DNA of 64,000 nucleotides from WHSW01 sp963842795 (GCA_963842795.1 CAWJHV010000040.1:124001-188000); one strand, 5' to 3'; shown: positions 28,725 through 36,985, counted from the stretch's first letter. Made by a program: numbers and translations. The notes: generated by a model not told the origin, from the sequence alone.

Positions 28725-29477
28725 TCAGGCGGCGGCGGCCGGCTCGTCCCCGGGCTGGGCCCCGGAGGCGGGGGCCGGCTCGGACGCGGGCGGAGTGGCC
28801 TCCGCCGGAGCGGCTACGGGCGGGGGTCCCTCCGCGGGCGGCGCGGGCTCCGCGGCTGCGGCCGGGGCCTCGCTCGGGGCGGCCTCGCCGTCGGCGGCGT
28901 GGGCGCGCTCCTCCCGGGCCTTGGCGGCGATCTGGCGCGAGGGGGCGAGCATCATGTGCATGTTCCGCCCCTCCTGCTGGGGGTGCTGCTCGATCGTCGC
29001 CAGGTCGCCGACGTCCTCGAACAGTCGCTCGAGCAGGGCACGACCGCGCTCGGGGTGCGCCTGCTCGCGCCCGCGGAACATGATCGTCACCTTGACCTTG
29101 TCCTGGTGGCGGAGGAAGCGCTCGACGTGGCCCTTCTTCGTCTCGTAGTCGTGGTCGGCGATCTTCGGCCGCAGCTTGATCTCGCGGATGTTGACCTGCT
29201 GCTGGTGCTTGCGGGCGGCCTTCGCCTTCTGCTCCTGCTCGTACTTGTACTTCGAGTAGTCGAGCAGCCGGGCGACCGGCGGGCGCGAGTCCGGCGCCAC
29301 CTCGACCAGGTCGAGGTCGCGCTCGGCCGCCATCGCCAGCGCCTGGTCGGTCTTGACCACGCCGATCTGGCTGCCGTCCTCGTCGACGAGGCGCACCTCC
29401 GAGACACGGATCCGCTCGTTGATCCGCGTCTGGTCGCGCTCCGGGGGCTGCCGGTCGAACCGCCTCGGGACCGGCAC
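28725..29477 (-). CDS. infC: Translation initiation factor IF-3 with a long Ala/Pro-rich C-terminal tail
   Basis: IF-3 binds the 30S subunit and checks initiator tRNA pairing. The N-domain has TRINERIRVSEVRLVDEDG and DLDLVEVAPDSRPPVARLLDYSKYKYE (read in part). The C-domain has VNIREIKLRPKIADHDYETK, VKVTIMFRGREQAHPERG and NMHMMLAPS. That core ends near residue 180. A further 70 or so residues are almost all Ala, Pro and Glu, making the protein 250 residues against the usual 170-190. The start is a GTG at 29477. A terminator-like structure sits 62 bases upstream, so the operon may be under attenuation. Confidence 0.95.
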   Translation of the reverse strand: MPVPRRFDRQPPERDQTRINERIRVSEVRLVDEDGSQIGVVKTDQALAMAAERDLDLVEVAPDSRPPVARLLDYSKYKYEQEQKAKAARKHQQQVNIREIKLRPKIADHDYETKKGHVERFLRHQDKVKVTIMFRGREQAHPERGRALLERLFEDVGDLATIEQHPQQEGRNMHMMLAPSRQIAAKAREERAHAADGEAAPSEAPAAAAEPAPPAEGPPPVAAPAEATPPASEPAPASGAQPGDEPAAAA

Positions 29478-29824
29478 TACTGATTCGGGCTGGCGGGAAG
29501 CGTCAAGCTACCTGCGATACCTGCGGTCGAAAGCGGAGAAAAAACGATGGGAAGGGCGCGGACGCAACGGTGCTATCGCCGTGGCCGGTTCTGAGTGCCT
29601 TCCATTGCGGCGCAGTATAGAGCCCTATCGCCGGACCGGAGGACTAAAGAGCTCCGATACCCCAGGCCGATTAACGCATCTATAGAGTCTGGCCGAGCGC
29701 GCGGAACATCGTGCATCCGTTCCGCGAGCCAGACATGGAGGTCGATAGGGGAGCTCCGCAGCTCGGCCCATCACCCCAGGGTCCTGGCTGCGTCTCCCCG
29801 TGCCGTCATCCGCTCGCGCGGCGC
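29478..29824. other. Gene-free interval between thrS and infC
   Basis: No credible ORF lies in these 347 bases. They are less GC-rich than the surroundings and should hold the infC promoter and leader. An inverted repeat CGCGGAAC/GTTCCGCG sits at 29700-29707 and 29719-29726. The terminator-like element at 29539-29605 is listed separately. TATACT and TATAGA hexamers on the minus strand near 29617 and 29682 could be -10 boxes, but no convincing -35 goes with them. Confidence 0.6.
29539..29605 (-). terminator. Intrinsic terminator-like structure in the infC leader (possible attenuator)
   Basis: On the minus strand, ATGGAAGG (29598-29605) can pair with CCTTCCCAT (29547-29555, one bulge). The loop of about 42 bases can itself fold (ACGG/CCGT). 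CG and TTTTTT (29539-29544) follow. It lies about 220 bases after thrS but only 62 bases before the infC start, where an attenuator of the IF-3/L35/L20 operon would be. It could equally be a distant thrS terminator. Confidence 0.55.
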
Positions 29825-31771
29825 TCAGGCGATCAGCGCCGGGATCTCGGCGATCGGCACGGCGCCGAGCTCGCCGCGCTCGTGCGACCGCACCGAGCCG
29901 CTGGAGTCAGCCTGCTCGCGCTCGCCGACGATCACCATGTAGGGGAGCTTCGCGAGCTCGGCGTCGCGGATCTTGCGCCCCACCGACTCCGAGCGCTCGT
30001 CGACGCGGACCCGCAGCCCGGCGGCCTCGAGCTCGCCGGCGACCCGCCGGGCGTAGTCGAGGTGGGCGTCGGAGACCGGCAGCACCGCCGCCTGCACCGG
30101 CGCCAGCCAGGCCGGGAAGCGGCCGCCGTAGTGCTCGATCAGGATCCCGGCGAAGCGCTCCATCGAGCCCAGCAGGGCGCGGTGGATCATCACCGGCGTG
30201 TGATCGGCGTTGTCCTCGCCCTGGTAGGTGAGGTCGAAGCGCCCGGGCATCTGGAAGTCGAGCTGGCAGGTGCCGAGCTGCCACGAGCGCCCGAGCGCGT
30301 CGGTGACGTGGAAGTCGATCTTCGGCCCGTAGAAGGTGCCCTCCCCCGGGCTGACGTCGTACTCGCGGCCCTGGCGCTCGAGCGCGTCGCGCAGACTGGC
30401 GGTGGCGCGCTCCCACTCCTCGTCGGTGCCGACCGACTTCTCCGGCCTGGTCGAGAGCTCGACCCTGACCTGGTCGAAGCCGAAGCGCGCGTAGAGCGCG
30501 TCGATCGCGGCGCAGATCGAGTCGACCTCGCCCGAGACCTGATCGAGCGTGCAGAAGACGTGTCCGTCGTCCTGGGTGAAAGCTCGCACCCGAAGCAGCC
30601 CGTGCAGGACGCCCTCGCGCTCGTAGCGCGAGACGTCGCCGAACTCGGCCAGGCGCATCGGCAGCTCGCGGTAGGAGTGGCGCTGGGAGCCGAACACGAG
30701 GCAGGCGCCGGGGCAGTTCATCGGCTTGAGCGCGTAGCGACGCTGGTCGCCCTCTCGCTGCGAGGGTTCGACGAAGTACATGTTCTCGCGGTAGTTGTCC
30801 CAGTGCCCGGAGCGGTGCCAGAGCTCCTCGTCGAGCACCCGCGGGGTCTTGATCTCGTCGTAGTCCCCGTTGGCGAGCTGTGCGCGCACCTCGCCCTCGA
30901 TCAGCCGCAGGAGCACGGTCCCGTTCGGAAGCCAGAACGGCATCCCCGGCGACTCCTCGCGCAGGCGGAAGAGGTCGAGCTCCGGGCCGAGCCGCCGGTG
31001 GTCGTTCTCGCGTGCGCGCTCGAGCAGCTCGAGCTGGCGGTCGAGGTCCTTCTGCGTGTGAAACGCGGTGCCATAGATGCGGGTCAGCATCTGGCGGTTC
31101 TCGTCCCCGCGCCAGTAGGCGCCGGCGAGCGAGTTGAGCTTGAACGCCTTGATCCGCCCGGTCGAGGGCGCGTGCGGGCCGAGGCAGAGATCGGTGAACG
31201 GGCCGTTGCGATAGAGCGACACGGTCTCCACCCCCTGATCGCGGACCAGGTCCTCGATCAGCTCGACCTTGTAGGGCTGATCCTCGGAGCGAAAACGCTC
31301 GATGGCCTCGGCGGCCGGCAGCTCGCTGCGCTCGAACGGCTCGTCGGCGGCGATGTGCTCGCGCATGGCGGCCTCGATCCGTTCCAGGTCGGCCTCGGTG
31401 GGCCGCTCGCCGTCGGGGAACTCGAAGTCGTAGTAGAAGCCGCCGTCGATCGGCGGCCCGATCGAGACCTTCGCACCGGGCCACAGCTCGAGCACCGCGG
31501 TCGCCATCACGTGCGCGGCATCGTGGCGGACGAGCCAGAGCGCGTCGTCTGCGTCCTCGCCTTCGCTGCGCGCGGTCACGATCCGGATGTCGGCCCCGTC
31601 GGGGAGCTCGGCCCCGAGGTCACGGAGCTCGCCGTCGACCTTGATCCCGAGCGCGTCCTTGGCCAGCCGCGGACCGATCGCCGCAGCCGCGTCGGCGCCG
31701 CTCGAGCCCTCGGCGAGCTCCAGCGCCGTCCCGTCCGGCAGAGTTACCGTGATCGCCGCCAAGGCGGCCAT
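29825..31771 (-). CDS. thrS: Threonyl-tRNA synthetase
   Basis: A complete 648-residue ThrRS. The order is a TGS domain (ITVTLPDGTALEL), the N2 editing domain with the RHDAAHVMA metal/editing motif and GPHAPSTGRIKAFKL, then a class II core with YDEIKTPRVLDEELWHRSGHWDNY (read in part), ALKPMNCPGACLVFGS (zinc Cys), RVRAFTQDDGHVFC and LGSMERFAGILIEHYGG (motif 3). The anticodon-binding domain (VLPVSDAHLDYARRV, RVDERSESVGRKIRDAE) comes last. The start gives MAALAAITVTL, where the TGS fold begins. It is divergent from the CHRD gene with only 24 bases between the start codons. Confidence 0.97.
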   Translation of the reverse strand: MAALAAITVTLPDGTALELAEGSSGADAAAAIGPRLAKDALGIKVDGELRDLGAELPDGADIRIVTARSEGEDADDALWLVRHDAAHVMATAVLELWPGAKVSIGPPIDGGFYYDFEFPDGERPTEADLERIEAAMREHIAADEPFERSELPAAEAIERFRSEDQPYKVELIEDLVRDQGVETVSLYRNGPFTDLCLGPHAPSTGRIKAFKLNSLAGAYWRGDENRQMLTRIYGTAFHTQKDLDRQLELLERARENDHRRLGPELDLFRLREESPGMPFWLPNGTVLLRLIEGEVRAQLANGDYDEIKTPRVLDEELWHRSGHWDNYRENMYFVEPSQREGDQRRYALKPMNCPGACLVFGSQRHSYRELPMRLAEFGDVSRYEREGVLHGLLRVRAFTQDDGHVFCTLDQVSGEVDSICAAIDALYARFGFDQVRVELSTRPEKSVGTDEEWERATASLRDALERQGREYDVSPGEGTFYGPKIDFHVTDALGRSWQLGTCQLDFQMPGRFDLTYQGEDNADHTPVMIHRALLGSMERFAGILIEHYGGRFPAWLAPVQAAVLPVSDAHLDYARRVAGELEAAGLRVRVDERSESVGRKIRDAELAKLPYMVIVGEREQADSSGSVRSHERGELGAVPIAEIPALIA

Positions 31772-31795
31772 GCTACGACGGAAGGTAGGTAGGGA

Positions 31796-32275
31796 ATGCG
31801 CAAGCCAACACTGGGCCCGGCGCTCGCCGTACTCGCGATCGTCGCGCTCGCGATCCCCGCGACCTCGCTCGCGGGGCGCAACACGACCGAGCTCGAGGCG
31901 AAGCTGAAGGGCAAGAACGAGGTCCCGGGACCGGGCTCACAGAAGGGCAAGGGCGAGATCCACGTGTTCGTCAAGCCCACGCAGCACAAGCTCTGTTACG
32001 ACTTCGAGGTCTCGAAGCTCGACCCGCTGATCGAGGGCCACATCCACAAGGGCGGGCCCGACGACGCCGGCCCGGTGAAGGTGCCGCTGTTCCAGGACAC
32101 GGAGGGCCTCTCCGGCGACGGCAGCTACGAGGGCTGCGTCAAGGAGGTCAAGAAGAAGCTGCTGAAGAAGATCGCGGCGAAGCCGGAGAAGTACTACGCC
32201 AACATCCACACCGAGGCGTACCCCGACGGCGCGGTCCGCGGCCAGCTCGGGCTGGTCGAGCAGGGCGCGGGCTAG
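31796..32275 (+). CDS. Secreted CHRD-domain protein
   Basis: A 159-residue exported protein. The signal peptide is MRKPTLGPALAVLAIVALAI with a cut near TSLAG. The remainder is one CHRD domain: LKGKNEVPGPG, KLCYDFEVSKLDPLIEGHIHKG, GPVKVPLFQDTEG and the end YYANIHTEAYPDGAVRGQLG. CHRD domains were first seen in chordin and occur in many bacterial secreted proteins of unknown role. The Lys-rich insert VKEVKKKLLKKIAAKPEK is a normal CHRD helix region. The ATG has a GGAAGG-type ribosome site and lies very close to the divergent thrS start. Confidence 0.88.
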   Translation: MRKPTLGPALAVLAIVALAIPATSLAGRNTTELEAKLKGKNEVPGPGSQKGKGEIHVFVKPTQHKLCYDFEVSKLDPLIEGHIHKGGPDDAGPVKVPLFQDTEGLSGDGSYEGCVKEVKKKLLKKIAAKPEKYYANIHTEAYPDGAVRGQLGLVEQGAG

Positions 32276-32288
32276 CCATTCTTCCCGG

Positions 32289-34136
32289 TCAGCCGTCCGC
32301 GCTGGGATCGGCGCGGGCGGCGTCCGGGATCAGGTCGCACGGGCCCGGTCCGCTCGCTCCCAGGTTCTCGTAGGTGGCCTGCGGCTCGACCGCGCCATCG
32401 TCGGCGACGCTCACCGCGAGCACGGTAGAAGCGCCCGGCGGCAGCTCCTCGCCCTCGGCGACGACGCAGATCCGGTTCCCGCGCAGCTCCCAGGCGAGGT
32501 AGTCGCGGCCGTGCTCCGAGTCGAGCAGCTGCGCCGGCGCCACGACCACGGTCGAGCCCGGCGGGAGCTCGGTGCGCAGCTCGGCCAGCGCCGGCGAGTA
32601 GCCGCTGGGCCCGACCGGGCCGTTGGCCAGCGCGAGCAGGCTCGAGCCTCCGGCGCCGACCAGGAACGCGACGGCCGCCGCGCCACCCGCGAGGCGCAGC
32701 TTCGCGACCCGCGCCCGGCCGGGGAAGGCGTAGGCGACCGCTTGCCTGCCGACGATCCGCCGCGCCTCGGCGAGGGTCGGGGCCCGCTCGAGCAGGGCGC
32801 GGACGGAGATCAGCATCACCAGCGGCGCGAGGATGACCAGTGCCTTCGCCTCCTGGTACGGGGTCCCGCCGAGCAGCGAGTACAGCCACAGGATCGCGGC
32901 CGCGGCAGCCGCCGCCGGCACCGCGCGCTCGCGCTCGCGCCACCACCAGCGCAGCCCGAAGCCGAGCGCCCCGGCGGCCAGCGCCGCGCCGAGGTAGAAG
33001 ACGATCGCCGGCACCGCGCCGTCGCCTGGCTCGACTCGGAAATCGCCCGAGGGCCAGATCCCGAGGGCCTCCAGCGGGGAGAGCCGGTTGAAGAGGTTGC
33101 CGAGGCCCGAACCCGCCGGATCGAAGGTCTCGAAGCTGGCGAAGTCGACCATCCTCGAGAGCTCGGGTGCGGCGAGGACGGCGAGCAGACCGACGGCGAC
33201 GAGAACAGCCGGGACGGCGAGCCGCGCCGCCGCCCACGCCCGCGCGAGGCCACCGGTCCCCGCGAGACGCAGGAGCTCGATCGCCGCCCAGCCTCCGAGC
33301 ACGGCAACGAGCCAGAGGATGCCGGGGAAGCTGTAGGCGTAGAGCGCGCCGGTAGCAAGCACCGCGAGCGGGATCGCGCGCAGGATCCGCGGCCCCGGAC
33401 GCCGGGCCAGCGACCACTCGGCGACCAGCTCTGCGAGCGCGACGGCGAAGGCGAGCACGAACAGCGCCTCGATCGCCTCCTTGAACGCGCCCTGGACGAA
33501 GTTGGAGGCGAGCAGGTAGGCGAACCCGACGAGCAGCGCTCCGGCGATCCGCCGCCAGGCGACGAGCGATTCGAGCGGGCCGAGGGCGACGAGGCAGGTC
33601 GCCACCGCGATCGCGATCGCGAGCCCGTCGAACGCCTGGACGGTGCTCGGTCCGATGGAGGAGATCGCGGCGACGATCGAGTGCGGCCCGAGCGGATAGC
33701 CGGCCTCGATCAGGCGCTCGCTGCCGCCGGAAGCGAGCCGGTCGACCGCGAACAGGTGCTGGGACATGTCCGGGTTGAGCCCGGTGCCGATGATCCCGAA
33801 GCGCCGCTCGACGACGAACGGCAGCGAGGCGAGCGCGACGGCGGCGAGCTCGAGCGGCACGCCGCGCCGCAGGGCGCCACGCAGGTCCTCGACCCGGGGC
33901 AGCGCGTAGGCCGCTGCGACCGCGGCGACCAGCCCGAGCACGACGATCGCCGTCGTGCCCTCCCCTGGCAGTCGCACCGACCACCAGGCCAGCGGGCAGA
34001 GCGCCGCCAGCCCGACCGCCGGCGCGAGCCGCGACCATCGCCGTCGACCGCAGGCGACCAGGATCGCGGCGCCGACGAGCGCCGCGGCGCCGAGGCAGAG
34101 CAGGAAGGCGCCGTAGGTGCCGAGGAGCCCTGACAT
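32289..34136 (-). CDS. Large polytopic membrane protein, glycosyltransferase-like (GT-C fold?)
   Basis: A 615-residue protein with about 13 hydrophobic helices, starting MSGLLGTYGAFLLCLGAAAL. After the third helix a periplasmic loop reads IGTGLNPDMSQHLFAVDRL with ERLIEAGYPLGPHSI. Asp-containing first loops of this kind occur in GT-C glycosyltransferases and O-antigen polymerases. A short soluble C-terminal domain of about 120 residues follows the last helix (LPPGSTVVVAPAQLLDSEHGRDYLA, read in part). I cannot name a family with certainty. Its ends face the CHRD gene convergently. A role in glycan or lipid-linked sugar handling is a guess from topology. Confidence 0.7.
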   Translation of the reverse strand: MSGLLGTYGAFLLCLGAAALVGAAILVACGRRRWSRLAPAVGLAALCPLAWWSVRLPGEGTTAIVVLGLVAAVAAAYALPRVEDLRGALRRGVPLELAAVALASLPFVVERRFGIIGTGLNPDMSQHLFAVDRLASGGSERLIEAGYPLGPHSIVAAISSIGPSTVQAFDGLAIAIAVATCLVALGPLESLVAWRRIAGALLVGFAYLLASNFVQGAFKEAIEALFVLAFAVALAELVAEWSLARRPGPRILRAIPLAVLATGALYAYSFPGILWLVAVLGGWAAIELLRLAGTGGLARAWAAARLAVPAVLVAVGLLAVLAAPELSRMVDFASFETFDPAGSGLGNLFNRLSPLEALGIWPSGDFRVEPGDGAVPAIVFYLGAALAAGALGFGLRWWWRERERAVPAAAAAAAILWLYSLLGGTPYQEAKALVILAPLVMLISVRALLERAPTLAEARRIVGRQAVAYAFPGRARVAKLRLAGGAAAVAFLVGAGGSSLLALANGPVGPSGYSPALAELRTELPPGSTVVVAPAQLLDSEHGRDYLAWELRGNRICVVAEGEELPPGASTVLAVSVADDGAVEPQATYENLGASGPGPCDLIPDAARADPSADG

Positions 34137-34213
34137 CGGCGGCGAGCATAGATGCGGCCGTAGCGGCGCAACCGCGAGGGGCGAACTATGGTTGCCTCGG
34201 CGCCACGCCGCGA

Positions 34214-34342
34214 ATGTCCACCGAGCCCGAGCACCATCACCTGCACCACACCCCGACGGCGGCGCTGTCGCACGAGCGCAAGCTGGCCCGCCAGCGCGCG
34301 CACCTGAGGATCCTCGGTCCGAGCCGCGGCTCGGACGCGTAG
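34214..34342 (+). CDS. Possible small His-rich peptide
   Basis: An ATG at 34214 opens a 42-codon frame, MSTEPEHHHLHHTPTAALSH followed by a basic RKLARQRAHLRIL segment, to a TAG at 34340. Five His in a short stretch could bind a metal. There is no obvious Shine-Dalgarno sequence, and I recognise no family, so it may be chance. Confidence 0.3.
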   Translation: MSTEPEHHHLHHTPTAALSHERKLARQRAHLRILGPSRGSDA

Positions 34343-34367
34343 CCCGGCGGATTCGCGCGTCGTCCTG

Positions 34368-34427
34368 CTACGTGAGCAGGATTACCAGCAGGATGATGAC
34401 GATCAGCGTTCCAATGCCGATATACAT
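34368..34427 (-). CDS. 19-residue hydrophobic membrane micropeptide
   Basis: An ATG at 34427 is preceded at the right distance by AAAGGAGGACGAG, about the strongest ribosome-binding site in the window. The frame encodes MYIGIGTLIVIILLVILLT and stops at 34368. The peptide is one short transmembrane helix rich in Ile and Leu with no charged residue. Small hydrophobic peptides of this style are common in actinobacteria and are usually missed by gene callers. The role is unknown; membrane stress or a partner subunit are possibilities. Confidence 0.65.
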   Translation of the reverse strand: MYIGIGTLIVIILLVILLT

Positions 34428-34505
34428 GTCTCGTCCTCCTTTCGGGCCTTATCCAGCGGCCTTCGATCCGAGCACGTACCCGCGGTGGTTGAGCGCAAAC
34501 GGCGC

Positions 34506-34757
34506 TCAGGCGGGCGACGGCGGGCCGTGGCGGGTCTCCCAGAACGACTCGTGCAGTTCTCGAGCGCGCTTGCGGATCAGGGGCGTGTAGCGGTCCGAGA
34601 CGCTGCGCGGGATCGGCGCGAACAGCACCCGCTCCAGCAGCGCCTCACGGTCGTCGCGGGCGATCGCCACGTGGCAACGCTCACACGCGCGCCACTCGCG
34701 ATCGGCCGACGGGTATCGCCATCTGACCCGGGGGCTGCGGCAGAAGTCGCACGGCAC
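34506..34757 (-). CDS. Small zinc-ribbon-like protein
   Basis: An 83-residue protein starting at GTG 34757, MPCDFCRSPRVRWRYPSADR, with a second pair in WRACERCHVAI. Two CxxC pairs about 20 residues apart suggest a zinc ribbon. The rest is basic and helical (REALLERVLFAPIPRSVSDR). I recognise no named family. It could bind nucleic acid or a partner protein. Codon use and composition agree with a real gene. Confidence 0.65.
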   Translation of the reverse strand: MPCDFCRSPRVRWRYPSADREWRACERCHVAIARDDREALLERVLFAPIPRSVSDRYTPLIRKRARELHESFWETRHGPPSPA

Positions 34758-34821
34758 GTCGCCAGCCTATCGAACAAGTGTTCGCCTGGAGCTCACGGCC
34801 GCGACCCTCCCCCGGCCGGCA

Positions 34822-35163
34822 TCACTCGAGGTCCCAGCCGAAGTAGACCTCCGCGCGGCAGATCCGGTCGCCGTCGAAGGCGAGCACCTCCGTGTTGCGA
34901 AACCGGCGCCCATCCGTCTTCGTGCTCTCGTAGGTGACGATCACCTCATCGCCGCTCTCGACCAGCCGCTTGAACTCGAATGCCGCTGTCGTCTCCGCGT
35001 TCGGCCAGCAGCGCTCGAAGTAGGCCGCGCGGTCGATTCCGGGATCCGGCGGGCTGTAGAAGACGAAGTCGTCGGTGAGCAGCGCTTCGACGACGCTGCG
35101 GTCGCCGGTCTCGTAGGCGCCGTAGACGTCGCGGACGGCCTGGATACGGTCGTGGGGCGTCAT
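34822..35163 (-). CDS. SnoaL-like (NTF2-fold) protein
   Basis: A 113-residue cone-shaped alpha+beta barrel protein. Markers are IQAVRDVYGAYETGDRSVVEALLTDDFVFYSPPD (read in part), FERCWPN, VIVTYESTKTDGRRFRNTEV and a C-terminal RAEVYFGWDLE. An ATG at 35163 follows an AAGGAA site. This fold serves as isomerase, hydrolase or ligand binder. Members with FYSPPDPG and YFGW are widespread in soil actinobacteria and uncharacterised. A relative is encoded at 38274. Confidence 0.82.
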   Translation of the reverse strand: MTPHDRIQAVRDVYGAYETGDRSVVEALLTDDFVFYSPPDPGIDRAAYFERCWPNAETTAAFEFKRLVESGDEVIVTYESTKTDGRRFRNTEVLAFDGDRICRAEVYFGWDLE

Positions 35164-35367
35164 TCTGGGTTCCTTTCTTGGTCTCTTGGATGAGACTGGA
35201 CGGGCGGCCCGGATTCATCGCCCTACATCGATCACGCCACAAGAAAATGCGGTAAATGCAGGGATTTAGCCAGCCTACAACCACTTTCAACCGGCCTTAA
35301 GCCGGGCCCCGCGAGGGTCCCCTCCGATCCGGTCGAGAGGCGACCGGCCACCACACGGAGGCTCACG

Positions 35368-35685
35368 ATGAACACCACCGCACGCCGCACCGGACTGCTC
35401 GCCCTGATCCTCGCCGTCTGCGCGATCGGCGCCTCGCCCGCCGGCGCCCGGCCGATCGACGATCCCACCATTGGCGCACCGGACGGCTACACCGTCCCCG
35501 TCCAGCCGCTCCCGGCCGCCGAGCCAAACCCCGTCGTCGAGAACTCGCCGGCCACGGGCTTCGACTGGGGCGACGCCGGGATCGGCGCCGCGGTGGTCGC
35601 CGGGCTGGCCCTGCTCGCCGGCGGTGGCGCCGTCGCGCTCACCCACCGGCGCTCGGTCAGCAGCCGCACCGCCACGCTCGGCTGA
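35368..35685 (+). CDS. Small secreted/membrane protein with C-terminal helix
   Basis: A 105-residue protein with an N-terminal signal peptide (TGLLALILAVCAIGASPAGA), a Pro-rich extracellular middle, and a C-terminal hydrophobic helix (AGIGAAVVAGLALLAGGGAVAL) followed by the positive tail THRRSVSSR. This makes it a type I-like membrane protein with the linker outside. An ATG at 35368 follows a GGAGG site. No enzyme motif is seen. Such proteins are often encoded in multiple copies in Solirubrobacter-like genomes, which is from memory and uncertain. A strong hairpin 45 bases downstream likely ends its transcript. Confidence 0.75.
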   Translation: MNTTARRTGLLALILAVCAIGASPAGARPIDDPTIGAPDGYTVPVQPLPAAEPNPVVENSPATGFDWGDAGIGAAVVAGLALLAGGGAVALTHRRSVSSRTATLG

Positions 35686-35730
35686 CCGCGTTCGGACGAC
35701 AAGCTGCGCGACCGGCATCAAGTCGCGCTA

Positions 35731-35756
35731 CGGGAGCCGCCTCCGGGCGGCTCCCG
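35731..35756 (+). terminator. Strong hairpin, probable terminator
   Basis: An 11-bp perfect stem (CGGGAGCCGCC, TCCG loop, GGCGGCTCCCG) lies 45 bases after the stop of the small membrane protein. Only two T follow, so termination might be Rho-assisted. It also lies 63 bases beyond the stop of the minus-strand universal stress gene and could act in both directions. Confidence 0.65.
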
Positions 35757-35819
35757 TTCGTCGGTCACTCGCGGGGCGCCCGACGGCTGATCCGAGCCCC
35801 CGGGCGTGGGCGGCCGCGC

Positions 35820-36236
35820 TCAGGTCGTCTTGACGACCAGGACCGAGCAGGCGGCCTTGTGCGTAACCGTGTTCGGGACGCTGCCGAGCACGCGTCGCTG
35901 CATCCCCTTGTTGCCGATCACCAGCAGGTCGGCGCCGGCCTCGGCCGCGAGCCGGACCAGGACCTCGGCGGGATCGCCCGCGTCGGCCCGGGTCTCACAC
36001 TCGATCCCCTCGTCGGACAGCTCCCGCTCGAGCCGCTCCAGGATCGACTTCACCCGCGCCGACGAGTTCGTCGCCCACTGCAGCTCAATGTCCTCGTCCG
36101 CCGCGGCGGCGGAGTCCTCGATCGCGCTCAGCAACACGAGCTTGGCGTCGTAGCGCCGAGCGATCTCGGTCGCCTCCTTGACAGCCTCGCCCGCCGTCGC
36201 CGATCCGTCGGTTCCAACCGCCACCGTCGAGAACAT
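35820..36236 (-). CDS. Universal stress protein (UspA family)
   Basis: A 138-residue single Usp domain with an ATP-type nucleotide site. It begins MFSTVAVGTDGSATAGEAVK, has ADLLVIGNKGMQRRVLGSVPNTV (the G-2x-G-9x-G-S pattern of ATP-binding Usp proteins, read in part) and ends ACSVLVVKTT. The acidic middle EDSAAAADEDIELQ is longer than usual. Usp proteins support survival under starvation and oxidative stress. It appears to stand alone. Confidence 0.92.
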   Translation of the reverse strand: MFSTVAVGTDGSATAGEAVKEATEIARRYDAKLVLLSAIEDSAAAADEDIELQWATNSSARVKSILERLERELSDEGIECETRADAGDPAEVLVRLAAEAGADLLVIGNKGMQRRVLGSVPNTVTHKAACSVLVVKTT

Positions 36237-36346
36237 CGGCGCCAGTATCCACGACGGCCCTACCCGAGGTCAAGGCTTGCATCGCCGCCCGGACTGGCGG
36301 AGGTGCGCCGGCCGCGTGCCCCGGGCAGCTGCGCCCGCTCTGAGCC

Positions 36347-36985
36347 TCAGCCGGCGAGGAGCGCCTGGAACTCCGGCTCCTCGCGGAGAGGGTCGAGGTC
36401 TGTGTCCTCCGCCAGGTAGGACCTGACGCTGTCCGACTTTTCCAGCGCGAGCCGCAGATGCTCGATCGCGTCGGCCTTCCGCCCGGCGAGGCTCTCGCAG
36501 CAGGCGAGGTTGTAGAGGAGGGCGGGGTACTGCGGGTGTGCCGCGGCCACGTCCCGAGCCAGGTCGGCCGCTTCGTCGTACCGCCCCTCGTTGTAGAGCC
36601 GGCCAGCCGGGGCCCAGAGCTCCCAGCCGGTCGGCGTGTAGACCTGCCCCGGCCTGGCCCCCACCGCGAGAAGGGTCGTACCGGGCTCCTCGGCGAACGC
36701 CGTCCGCTTCACGCCCGGCCGCGCGAAGGCGAATGTGCCGGCCGGGGCATCCACGGGTTCTCCGTCGAATTCGAACCTGGCTCGGCCGCTCTGGACGAAG
36801 TAGAGCTCCTCATCCTCTCCCTCCTCGTCGTGCTCGTTGATGATCCTGTCTCCCGTGTCCTTACCCGTCCAGGCGTTGATCCCGAACGACGTGATGTCAA
36901 AGTGGTGGCGCACCGGACGCCACGGCTCACGGCCGTCCGTGATCTCGTCGATGTCCTCCAGGCGGGCGACTGCGTATTCGCTCAT
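36347..36985 (-). CDS. Cupin domain fused to TPR-like helices
   Basis: The ATG at 36985 gives MSEYAVARLEDIDEI. Residues 30-120 form a cupin barrel: INEHDEEGEDEELYFVQSGRAR (read in part), VDAPAGTFAFARPGVKRTA and TTLLAVGARPG. The first cupin motif keeps His and Glu residues for a metal. From about residue 130, LYNEGRYDEAADLARDVAAAHPQYPALLYNLAC (read in part) forms TPR-like helices with a last EHLRLAL repeat. Cupin-TPR fusions of this length (212 residues) are common in actinobacteria, without a known function. Proline and aspartate after the barrel suggest a clean domain border. Confidence 0.85.
   Translation of the reverse strand: MSEYAVARLEDIDEITDGREPWRPVRHHFDITSFGINAWTGKDTGDRIINEHDEEGEDEELYFVQSGRARFEFDGEPVDAPAGTFAFARPGVKRTAFAEEPGTTLLAVGARPGQVYTPTGWELWAPAGRLYNEGRYDEAADLARDVAAAHPQYPALLYNLACCESLAGRKADAIEHLRLALEKSDSVRSYLAEDTDLDPLREEPEFQALLAG

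Larger units (their letters stand above)
34137..34505. other. Intergenic interval with two possible very small genes
   Basis: No normal-sized gene is present. The stretch holds a well-supported 19-residue membrane peptide gene on the minus strand (34368-34427) and a weaker 42-codon ORF on the plus strand (34214-34342), both listed separately. Nothing else stands out. Confidence 0.6.
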
